Shown one piece after another: positions 22,201 through 29,947 of a DNA stretch of 64,000 nt. The notes under the pieces were generated by a model. It worked only from the letters and a program-made list of their open reading frames with translations. It was not told the DNA's origin and ran no database searches. The translations under genes were made by a program, and so were the position numbers. How positions within the stretch are numbered: position 1 is the stretch's first letter; the number at the start of each line of letters is the position of its first letter. This stretch comes from Anthoceros angustus (taxonomy: Eukaryota; Streptophyta; Anthocerotopsida; Anthocerotales; Anthocerotaceae). The stretch covers positions 372,001 to 436,000 of the forward strand of contig MU008185.1 in the NCBI GenBank assembly GCA_010909165.1, read 5' to 3'.

Positions 22201-23756
22201 ACAAAAGGCTGGGTTGATGAGGAAAGACCAATTGATTCAGGAATAAAATTGGAGCGTAATGTCCTTTTAATATCTGCAGAGGCATTGGATATCTTTGTGG
22301 AATTTAATGCCGAAATCGGTTGCTACATAGATATATTGGCCCGATCTACTCAAGGCTATTTAGAGTCCATGTCATTTCTGAAGCAACATATTGTATCTCA
22401 GATTCGGGCATTTTGTGCTTCGTATGAGGGTTGTCAGGGTTACATTGGTTGAAGGTGTTCTTCGACATGAATGTGTGGCATCCCTCACTCTATGTAGACA
22501 TAGGAGACACGAGTGTATCGGCGGATAAGCTAGTCAAAGCGGTGGCTGCTGCAAAGGACCGATGCTATGCTCACTACGCGCAGACTTGGAGGCTGTCTTG
22601 GGCACCGAGCTCTACACTCATTTTAAAGGCCAACATAGAGTATGCAACCGTGGTGAATGGTCATGTCATTTTGGGACAAAAGAGGACCTTGCCAAAGCCG
22701 AGCGAGTTCCAAGGTTGAAGCTCTCAATCCTGTGAATAGTTTGTTTTGCTAGGTGTCCATACTCGCACATGTAGTTTTCTAGCATTACACAAGTAGGCGT
22801 TTCTTGCAAACTCGAGGCTGTGCATTGCGGGATCAAAATCTAGCAGAGAAGTTGCTGAGACTTCTACACTATCCCATAAGTAGTGCAAGTGCGAAAGAAG
22901 AACCTTTTGTTGGGAGTAGTTATCCTAACCATGGTGTGGAAGGAGGCAAACGAAGAGGTTTGGCAATGATTGTGAGTATGGAAGTGGACAGACCTGGAGG
23001 AGCTGTAGACAGAGGGCGACTTGAAGCTCTTTTTGAGACTTTGGCATTTGATACTAATATATTAGTGGACGGTTCTGAGAGTGTGAAAGCACGATTTAGG
23101 AGCGTTGCCAAACTCCCTACCTTAGCTAAGGACGATTGCTTTCTGTGTTGCATCAATGCTCATGGGGGGATTGAAGAAGATGGCAGACAATACATTCTCA
23201 TAAGTGGAGCACGGCGGGAGAAGCTATATGTTGATGATGACATCTTGAAGCCCATCTCTGAATCCACGTGGTTGAGAGACAAGCCCAAGGTGTTTTGATC
23301 AATGCTTGTCGAGGCACTGGTAGCCTTATCACAAGCGAGAAAGCTAAGGACTCTGAAGTTGAGAGTAGCCAAATGGTGAGCAAGAGAGCCGGAGAAGTCC
23401 GATTCCTGCATTCTGTGAAGGATTGTCTCATCTTCTTCTCGACCAGTCATGGACAACAATCCTTTAGAGATGTTGAGAAAGGCACAAACTTTATCACAGC
23501 TTTGATGAAAGCCATCATTCAGGGGTCTCGAAGAAGGGATGATGTGTACAGCATTTTAACATCAGTGATTGCCGAGGTCACGGAGATAGAAGTCAAGCTC
23601 CCAAGTGAAGCAGGAAGGCGCCCTGAGAAGAGATCCCAGTGTCGAGTTGTACTCCACACTCACAAAAAAGCTTTGCTGGTCTTTACCATAAGTTCACTCA
23701 CTTGGCCAATGGGAATTCGGTGTGGCCATGTTCCTTCATCCGTAACCAGACTGTAG
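14888..23756 (+). CDS. LRR-ROC-COR-caspase receptor-like protein, copy B (frame-interrupted)
   Basis: The gene starts at ATG 14888 (MADPSLPAGA) and ends at the stop near 23754-23756. Exons visible by GT..AG borders are separated by introns at 18936-19037, 19098-19251, 20638-20795 and 22065-22176. Domain order is four LRR modules, ROC GTPase, COR dimerisation domain, then caspase-like protease. The LRR-ROC-COR part belongs to the ROCO family, which in plants includes the TORNADO1 type. The caspase addition is not part of any plant ROCO protein I know. Several frame breaks and at least one in-frame stop prevent a continuous reading, and several of these are shared with copy A. Either the gene is dying, the assembly has indels, or some breaks are bypassed. 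Domain identification is firm; activity is not established. Confidence 0.8.
16264..17580 (+). other. LRR module 2 of copy B
   Basis: Module 2 is the best preserved. One frame runs from 16278 to 17447 without a stop, although the LRR reading itself joins this frame after about 16400. It covers LEELNLYGYKGFG, SSVLSRLSLCGNDIGNAVGA, LRNLWMSNIGMNEEGAVVIA, ITRLVLECPGGQEAVEPGLG, LKDLTLSSFFVTRGLGALRE and VEEVQIRFDKPFGPSSFTKA. It breaks at AAGGGTTGC near 17372. Module period is about 1316 bp. Confidence 0.8.
17581..18935 (+). other. LRR module 3 of copy B
   Basis: Module 3 has the same layout as module 2 but a more diverged end. It reads AFFQGLRDNRSIKTLVLDDC in a correct frame where modules 1 and 2 have the AAGGGTTGC break. 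It also shows NLLGYVGFGTGPCLQALTG and LYNLFMSNIGMDEEGAVLIA. A frame break lies near 18470. The exon ends at 18935, followed by GTAGGT. Confidence 0.75.
19038..19097 (+). other. Short linker exon of copy B
   Basis: A 60-bp exon between two introns encodes a Pro/Ala/Thr-rich linker (SEEVPPPVTATVATSDAAA) connecting LRR modules 3 and 4. Acceptor TGTGCAG lies before 19038 and donor GTAATG after 19097. Confidence 0.65.
19252..20590 (+). other. LRR module 4 of copy B (divergent)
   Basis: This module begins VAVPEELSALLAELDSPSPT and follows the same template as modules 1-3 with many substitutions: IVERLDLSGFLGFGTGEVCA, LRTLYLSGNTTVGEGVGAQH, LRNLGMWDTGMDEAGALMIG and LNRLVLDGWKGLDDNMFQDL. It is therefore the older member of the array, while modules 1-3 amplified recently. 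A frame switch occurs near 19960 in both copies, and a further one near 20180 in copy B only. Confidence 0.75.
20591..21240 (+). other. ROC GTPase domain of copy B
   Basis: The Walker A motif GFPYAGKTT straddles the intron 20638-20795. G3 is in VWDLAGHQEFHALHDFVFPA, a central strand is SSLFLFVYNPFKFGG, and VVVTFGDK is at the G4 position. The exon junction leaves the KTT half one base out of phase, as in copy A. A further deletion near 21139 (TCATGTTAGC against TCGCGGTTAGC in copy A) breaks the frame before VKPYVHVVV. An in-frame TGA follows GDKLEGRMS. Confidence 0.8.
21360..22490 (+). other. COR domain of copy B
   Basis: Two exons flank the intron at 22065-22176. The first reads SELFHSTCKAAIGHPLISED, VINLRWLGMGVFGQLISIFG and ISKYGLSSLLKVSLNKVGLD, then the FVPICM strand. 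The second reads GWVDEERPIDSGIKLERNVL, AEALDIFVEFNAEIGCYIDI and SQIRAFCASYEGCQG, followed in another frame by VTLVEGVLRHECVASLT. This is the C-terminal-of-ROC domain, expected to dimerise and couple GTP state to the effector. Confidence 0.75.
22491..22850 (+). other. Linker between COR and the caspase-like domain, copy B
   Basis: The segment reads GDTSVSADKLVKAVAAAKDR and AEKLLRLLHYPISSASAKEE with a gap near 22718-22800 that may be an intron (GTTGAAG after CCAAG at about 22712, several AG acceptors near 22790). No known death-fold (CARD, DED, DD) is visible here. Confidence 0.45.
22851..23300 (+). other. Caspase-like p20 region with catalytic His and Cys (copy B)
   Basis: Caspase hallmarks appear in order: KRRGLAMIVSM (the RGLALI strand with the substrate-binding Arg), RGRLEALFETLAFDTNILVD (L..LGF.V..), DCFLCCINAHGGIEEDGRQ (catalytic His in HG), TWLRDKPKVF and LINACRGTG (catalytic Cys, equivalent to QACRG). 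Metacaspases have DACHSG instead. The frame ends in TTTTGA at about 23294-23299, one base before LINACRGTG is in phase. Copy A has the same TTTTGA. Confidence 0.85.
23301..23756 (+). other. Caspase-like p10 region (copy B)
   Basis: After a Lys/Glu-rich linker (SLITSEKAKDSEVESSQMVS) that could hold a processing site, the p10 signature follows: DCLIFFSTSHGQQSFRDVEK and GTNFITALMKAI, corresponding to the caspase YS..PG..S(W/F)R...KG(S)WF(I)..L pattern. DDVYSILTSVIAEV and CRVVLHTHKKALLVF match the end of p10 (..TLRKKLYF). The stop is after SSVTRL. Having both p20 and p10 argues for a true caspase fold rather than a metacaspase. Confidence 0.8.
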
Positions 23757-24462
23757 TAGAATCATCGTTCCCAACAAGACATTGTTGGTGAAGCAAATTG
23801 CTTCTAATGCGGTCTCATTTGTCCTTTTCTGCTCATTTCTTGTTCAGTGGCTCGCATACAATTTGGAAGAGAAACAACTCCTTCTGTGGATGAACCTGTA
23901 GGTGAGAGCTCATGGACTTTAGGGAGGAAAGAACAAGGGAGTTATGGACTGTACTCTTTGGTTTCAAGAAGCAAGTCCAGATGTAAGCGTTCCTTGATCG
24001 AATGACTTCTAGTCCTTTTGCATATTAAATGTGTGTTCCATCTTCTTGAGCGGCCCAGGCTGGGACAGGATGTCCCTCACTCAAATCGCGTTTGAGGCTT
24101 GCCTTTCTTTCACGATGAGAAAACACAAAGCGCGGACAGTAGCTCACAGTGGCTAGTGCCAAACCCTCATCTCCGGTGTTAGGGCTATGACATTTTCGCT
24201 ATTGAAATCTGGATTAGGTTACTTTTCATGCATCACCGACAGCACAAACATGTATGTAAGTTTGTGTTGTCCTTCCAATTGTGCCGGTGACAGCAGAATG
24301 TCTGCGTGCCGTCCTAGGACTTTGAACAGCGGTTCCGCTTAACAACAGCAAATGGCGAGGTCTAGGCTGTGGGAATTTGCTTTGTGCAGCTGAAGTTTCT
24401 GCTGGATGACACTTACCTGTACCTAGAATCATTTGTGCCGGAATTTTAGAACTGTTGTCACA

Positions 24463-24810
24463 AGATAAGGAAAAATCCACATTAGGGAGGTGCACAAAAA
24501 GGGTTGAAAACGCCAAAAGGAACCCTTTAAAACAATAAATTTATCAAAATAAATACAAAATAAGCTCAAAAAATGCCAAAATTTTAAGATAAGTGCGCAC
24601 ACTTGTGCGCGCATTTGGCTCAAAAACTTGGATTTTTTTTTTTGGGAATTTTTGTATTTTTTAGATTTTTTACTTTTTTTTTCTTTGAATGAACCGTCTG
24701 GGAATGCACTAGTAGACATGAACCCTATGGGTTCATGCCCCTAAAGCTTCTTGACCCTACGTGCGTGCACCTAGGCCCCCTTGCCCCCTGGTGTGCACAC
24801 AAGTGCGCGC
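24463..24810. other. AT-rich spacer, no gene
   Basis: This begins where homology with copy A ends. It has long A/T runs and two short related strings, ACTTGTGCGCGCAT (about 24601) and ACAAGTGCGCGCAT (about 24799). Nothing coding is recognised. Confidence 0.5.
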
Positions 24811-25475
24811 ATCTTCACTTAGGGGTTTTTTCTCTTTTCCAGATTCTATTATTGCAGGAATTTGCTCGAAAGAAATGTGGAAAATAAGAACCAACCACAT
24901 TCAACTTTTCAACTTACCGGATATTTGATTATGCTTCATCAATAGTCTCTAGGGCAGACTCAAAATAGCAGTTAATTTTCATTATGCCCTATGTGTAACT
25001 CTGTCAAATCAGTCCCGTGACGGAAATTCGTCCTTAGTGGACTTAAATAAAATTCTTCTTCTTCTTCTTCTTACATCAAAACTCCGCAGTTAAGCGCCCT
25101 TGGGCCGGATTGGTGACCTCCTGGGAAGTCCCGGTGCTGCATGCACCCTTCGTCTCATCTTTTCTTCCACTCCTTTTTTTTTTCCCTTCTTCTTCTTCTT
25201 TCCATTTTGTGCTCTAGAGTTCTTTGCTTTCCTTTCCCCGAATTTTATTGAAGTCCACTAAGAACGGATTTCCTTCATGTGACTCATTTGTGAGTTACAG
25301 AGGGCATAATGAGAATTAAGCGCTATTCGAGTCGGCCTTCAAACTAGTGTTGTGAAGCATAATCAAAATATCGGCGGTTGAAAAATTGAATATGTTGCGT
25401 TCTTATTTCCCACAATTTGTTTCAAGCAAACTCACGCAATAATAGGGTCAAACGGAGAAAACCCGGAGTGAAGAT
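24811..25475. repeat. Large imperfect inverted repeat (foldback element)
   Basis: The left arm is 24811-25055 and the right arm 25240-25475. Read on opposite strands they match through CTATTATTGC, GAAATAAGAAC, GATTATGCTTCA, CATTATGCCCT and TTAGTGGACTT. The spacer of about 184 bp contains a (TTC)n run and 5S rRNA-like sequence. Arms this long suggest a foldback transposon or two oppositely oriented retro-inserts of one family. The inner end CGTCCTTAGTGGACTTAAAT is also the 3' end of the SINE-like unit at 10804. Confidence 0.8.
25073..25148 (+). pseudogene. 5S rRNA-derived sequence (partial)
   Basis: The sequence matches the 3' two-thirds of plant 5S rRNA: CTCCGCAGTTAAGCG, CTTGGGC, GGTGACCTCCTGGGAAGTC and the terminal TGC..CACCC. 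The A-box and C-box portions of the internal promoter are present. The first ~40 bases and the intermediate block (AGTAGTACTAGGAT) are missing. It directly follows a TTC run, so it was probably inserted by retrotransposition or belongs to a 5S-bearing element (Cassandra-type LTRs carry such a domain). Confidence 0.75.
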
Positions 25476-26550
25476 TGAGTTGTCGTAAGTAGATTGATAA
25501 AAGTATGCTTGACATCATCATAAATGGGATAGAGGAACACAAAGTGGTCTTGATCTCAACACCCTGTTGCATAACTTGCAAATTCTGGACTCCTTGGTGG
25601 CTTTGGGCGTGCATCTATCGGTCTCAATTCAATTCACGAGGGCAGTGAGACCCGATCTGAATATGACCCGTAATCATCCTAAGCTTGAAAGACACATGGG
25701 TGCGAAGATAGAGAAAGCAAAGGTTTCCCGAGTTGGGAGCGATCTGAAAAATTGTTTGTAGGTCTTGAGCTTAGTGGGTAAGGAGAGAGAGGAGACCAAG
25801 TATAGGACAAATAGGTAGTCAACAACAAAAATAGGTAGTCAAATATGTAGGCATAGCTCATCAACAAAAACCAAACCAACTCCTTTCTCCTTCTTACGTA
25901 AAAGTCGCGGCCTCGTCTGGGGCCTCGGCCAGCGCCAACTAGTTTTCGGGTAGTGCGGGTAAATTTTAGAGAGAGAATTGACCTTTTGGTCATTGTTTTA
26001 CCAGACGGTAAAATTCATTCTGATATAGTAGAAAATCATCTACCATCAAGGTACAAAACAATGAACCATCCAAGTGGGGTAAAAATATCTACCATCATGG
26101 TAGAAAATAGAGCACTAGAGAAAACATGGCGACCAAGTGAATACCATTTGGGTCTAGAAGCTCATTCTAGAAATCCCACCAAAATCGCTAATCGACAAAA
26201 ATATTTTACATTAAATAATATTCATGCGGATCCGGGATATACAAAAACCAACAAAGAAACCTTTTCTTTGCGAGTTTCTGTATATCGAATGGCATGAAAT
26301 ACAAATTCAACTAATGAAGAGTAAATACGGAATAGATTGAACTCGCTAGATTGAACTCTACTTCAACAACAATGGAACCTACAAACAAAGCAGCGACACA
26401 CAAACCGTGATTAGGTGATACTAGAAAACACTGAAATAATCATAGCAAATACTTAGAAATGATACTCACCTTATTTAGGAAATTGGTACAATTATCTGAT
26501 TGAAAGCGTAATTTTCACGACCACTTGGCTTGATTGGCACTTATGCGGCA
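25476..26550. other. Stretch without a recognised gene
   Basis: An ORF at 25953-26297 (MRVNFRERIDLLVIVLPDGK...) has no recognisable domain and mixed codon use. I regard it as probably chance. Confidence 0.4.
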
Positions 26551-27613
26551 TCATTCTTGGCAACCAATTGATGAAGGCGAGGACTTGGGAAATTGTCCGG
26601 CTTCACGCAAGGTGACAACCTAATAAAATACAACCATTGATTTTCAATGTCTGGCGATTAATAAAGAGCATAAGAAAACTTACCAATCCTGACGGATTTT
26701 CGCAGATAGCAGTGCAAATATCTCGAGGCACATTCTTCTGCTCCTGTTCTCTTTTCCACTGCAGTCTTCGAACCTCTTGCTGCTCTATCTGCTGCTGCTT
26801 CAGTTTCTCTTGATGCTTAATGTGCTCTTGTCTCCTCTCCACATTTCTCCGCCTCTGAATCTCAAGGGCTTTCTCTCTTTGCTTAGAGACTCGTAATTCA
26901 ACTGCTTTACGCCTCTGTCTCTCTATAAGAGCCTCCAAATCCTTTTGCCGCTGAAACTCCAATTCCTGTTTCTGTCTATCATACTCCAATTCCCGTACTC
27001 GCGCAATCTCAGCAAGCCGCTGCTCAAAGCCACTTCCATTTCCATTTGCAGTCACAGGCTGCAATACAATATCCAGAGGTGCTACCACCACATTTACATC
27101 TGGTTAACCCGGATGGTGATCACACTCACTATGCACAATGCCCTCCAACGGAGGGACCCGCATCGACTTCCCTCGGTATCAATGTTGAAATGAGGGACAG
27201 TAAGGCTGCTTCCACTAGTCGCAGGATTCACAACCTGCCAAGATAAACATAATCAGGAAACTCCAAAAGAAGTGAAAACAAACAAACAGACAAAGAATCA
27301 ACCTTGTCAACATATGGAATTTCACTAGAACACCCAGTTGTTGGTCTGCTGTTATCCATCTGGATGCCTTGGCCACTGCTTTCAGGAGGTATGTTTGCAA
27401 CCAAAACACCACAGTCTCCCACCTGCCCGTAACAACAGAGACCAGTATGATTAAAACAGATCCAACATGGCCAGACTGCAACCAAGGAACCTGACAATAC
27501 CAACCTGAACTTCAGGACACAGTGGACCACATGGTGCAGAAAAACTCAGTTCGGTGCTGACATTGTTCAAAGGTGCCTTTCATGATGAACAACAGAGTTG
27601 CTGAGACCTAACA
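26551..27613 (-). CDS. Coiled-coil protein of unknown function, 3' exons
   Basis: Read on the minus strand with good splice borders: an exon at about 27505-27613 (KAPLNNVSTELSFSAPCGPL), 27303-27422 (VGDCGVLVANIPPESSGQGI), an exon from 27234 (VVNPATSGSSLTVPHFNIDT), 26684-27099 (a Glu/Arg/Gln-rich coiled coil of about 100 residues, such as RVRELEYDRQKQELEFQRQK), donor GTAAGT at 26683, and the final exon 26619-26551 (VVTLREAGQFPKSS..., stop TGA). The exon from 27234 runs into a foreign 48-bp block (27112-27160) and then a stop, so the gene is probably broken there. Function is unknown. Confidence 0.55.
27112..27160. repeat. 48-bp block repeated at 28921-28968
   Basis: GGATGGTGATCACACTCACT and the following bases, including the perfect hairpin CCCTCCAACGGAGGG, occur at both places. 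At 28921 the block continues directly from the 26-bp subterminal repeats, so the copy at 27112 is likely a fragment of the same element inside an exon, or an assembly join. Confidence 0.75.
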
Positions 27614-27838
27614 CACAAAAAACAAGTCAGGACACAGGATTTTGATAAGTCCCTACAAACTTGCAACAAATCTCAAACACTTACATTGTTAACTGTTGCA
27701 CTCGCAAGTCTTGATCTTGGTGACTAGAAAATACAATTTGAGTCACATTGAGGGGCGGTTGGCGGAAGAACACCCCTTAAATCATCACGCATCCGATTCG
27801 GTTCTTCGTTCAAAAGCTCTGATAGGATCGCGTTCACC

Positions 27839-28976
27839 CACTACTAGAAACACTGCCTATGTAACGTTTTTGTTGTAGTTCTTGTTATGGTGATCACAAA
27901 GCGTTACAACGGATGGTATGGGAGAGACTCACACAAGCCTAAGTTTGTTACATTGTCTTACCCTTCTCTCTACTTGAATGGGTGCGACATGCTTCCCTCC
28001 AACCGCACGTCCCTCTTTCTCACTTATCTATAGTAAAAATAGTTTCACTACTTGGTACACCGGAGGTCCCAGTTCTAGTTCCATTGTCGATCGGGCCCGT
28101 GAACTCCCTTGTAATTATGTTCATCCACGCCCTCCCACGCGTGGTCCGCAGCCTCTTGTCATGCTCGCTTTTTCATGCACCTTCCCTTAAAATATCTTTG
28201 GAAAACCTCACGCCACATCCACTTGGTGGGTTCCACTCTTGCTCGCACCGGGTGGGCGGGTTCTCCCTGTGAGGCGTTTGGCTGTTTTGTCTTGTCTTGG
28301 GTATCCGGGCCCGGGACGTGCCTTGTGGAAAACCGTGACATGGTGATGTTGTTCCGGTACCCTAAAACCGTATTTTCGGAAGTGGCATGTACGTACGATC
28401 CAACCCATACGAGATGGACAATGTACCCGCGCAGACGGTCAGTCATACGGTAAGGCTGCTGACTATGCCGGATGTCCGTTGCAGTATGCTGAGGATAACA
28501 GGATCAACAGTTCGATTGTCACGCCGAATACATTGCTGTTCTTAGAAGGTGTAAGCGACTCCAGTTACGCTGTTGTGAGTGTGAAGATGGAGACAAAAAG
28601 CAGAGCTCTGTGGGCTTGAGACCTCAGAATGGCGGCGCCACACGATTGGCCACTGCCTGCATACAACATCGCTCTCCCACACGTCGTGCTTCCAATGGTC
28701 GATTGAAGATTGGAATCCTTGGCTGGTAAATGTAAACAAAGGCAAACCACATTTTCTGGAGCCGTCGCTTTCGCCACATGGTTTGCGGCCATACCAAATC
28801 TTTGCACAAGAACAACGGATGGTGATCACAAAGCGTTACAACGGATGGTGATCACAAAGCGTTACAACGGATGGTGATCACAAAGCGTTACAACGGATGG
28901 TGATCACAAAGCGTTACAACGGATGGTGATCACACTCACTATGCACAATGCCCTCCAACGGAGGGACCACGCATCC
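27839..28976. mobile_element. CACTA-like DNA transposon remnant
   Basis: The sequence at 27839 begins CACTACTAGAAACACTGCC, the classic terminal motif of plant CACTA (En/Spm) elements. About 50 bp inside, ATGGTGATCACAAAGCGTTA appears, and the same motif forms a tandem array at 28817-28920. Repeated subterminal motifs are a hallmark of this superfamily. No inverted TTTCTAGTAGTG end and no transposase were found, so it is nonautonomous or truncated. The string ACGCATCCGATT occurs just outside the left end (about 27787) and again at about 28969. Confidence 0.55.
28817..28933. repeat. 26-bp tandem subterminal repeats
   Basis: There are four perfect units at 28817, 28843, 28869 and 28895, each GGATGGTGATCACAAAGCGT plus TACAAC, followed by a fifth partial unit at 28921. 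The TGATCA core is palindromic, as might suit a dimeric transposase. Confidence 0.9.
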
Positions 28977-29327
28977 GATTNCACTTCCTTGTTAAAATCG
29001 GTTAAACCACGAAAGAAAGACATCACTGCACAAGTGAAGATCGGCAATCGGTCATGTGAAAGGAAAGTCGAACTATCAAAATCAACAAGTAAGAAAACAT
29101 CACTACTTACGTTTCTGGAGAAAATCTGCTGTTGTCCTTCAGATTGCGAACTTGATGGAAAAAGGTATCGAATAAGATTTAGATCCTTGTGAGGAATATC
29201 CTCAACAGCAGTATCCCATCCACCACTCACTTTCATAAAGGCCACAGGCGACTTGACACGTTATTACGCGTTTGGACCTATCCTCCCCACCACTCAAAGC
29301 ATCATTCACGGCTCCTCACGGGGTGGG

Positions 29328-29947
29328 TCAAATCCACTCGAAAATTTCTTCATCATCAATTTCCTCCATACCCATGGCAAAGTCATCTTCGGGACCAGCA
29401 CACTTTAGCCTCTCAAACATATCGAGCACTTCTTGATCAGGGATGACCCCAGGGTCAGGAACCACAACAGGCATGGAAAACTGCCCAGCCTGTAAAGCAT
29501 CCTGTTCAACGACAGGACACAAATCTCTAGACTCCAGACAGGCTTTGGCAGCACTCACAACCATGGGATCGTCAGTTATCAAGAAATCATTCTCCCCCAC
29601 AAACTGGACCCCTCTCACAGACAATGGGACATAGTTAGTAATCTCCGCAAGAGGACCTTCAACCAATGCCACAGTCAGTGTCCACCCTTCTCCTCTTCGC
29701 CTCAATGCGTCGAGCATCCTTCTTGGATGAGAAGTGCCTTGGCGGTTTAGGAATGCCTTTTTGGAACTAAATATGTTCCTTCACTGCACCAAGACACCAT
29801 CAACTTTACCATCATCCTGCGGTGGATGAGTTGCGATGTGGAGCGGTGACTTGACACCTTTGTCAGTGTATGAGCTTAGCCATGACTTGACCGAGGACCC
29901 TTGCTTCTTTCCGGTCAAGGCCCGGTGGGTTTCCTTTTGGGTGCCAT
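29328..29947 (-). pseudogene. Acidic C-terminal protein of unknown function
   Basis: A likely start is the ATG at 29947 (MAPKRKPTG). Reading continues after a frame change through SSVKSWLSSYTDKGVKSPLH, hits one TGA after GKVDGVLVQ, then runs on in the same frame through NIFSSKKAFLNRQGTSHPRR, LDALRRRGEGWTLTVALVEG and LAEITNYVPLSVRGVQFVGE to the acidic end MGMEEIDDEEIFEWI and stop. An intron could remove the TGA. No known domain is recognised; it may be a host gene or part of a transposon. Confidence 0.45.

Noticed and set aside
22851-23756. Metacaspase
   Set aside because: The Cys context is NACRG rather than DACHSG, and a caspase-type p10 follows in the correct position.
25073-25148. Functional 5S rRNA gene
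   Set aside because: The 5' third and the intermediate promoter block are missing, and it is embedded in an inverted repeat.
28817-28920. CRISPR array
   Set aside because: The repeats are directly adjacent with no spacers, and the context is plant nuclear DNA with a CACTA end.
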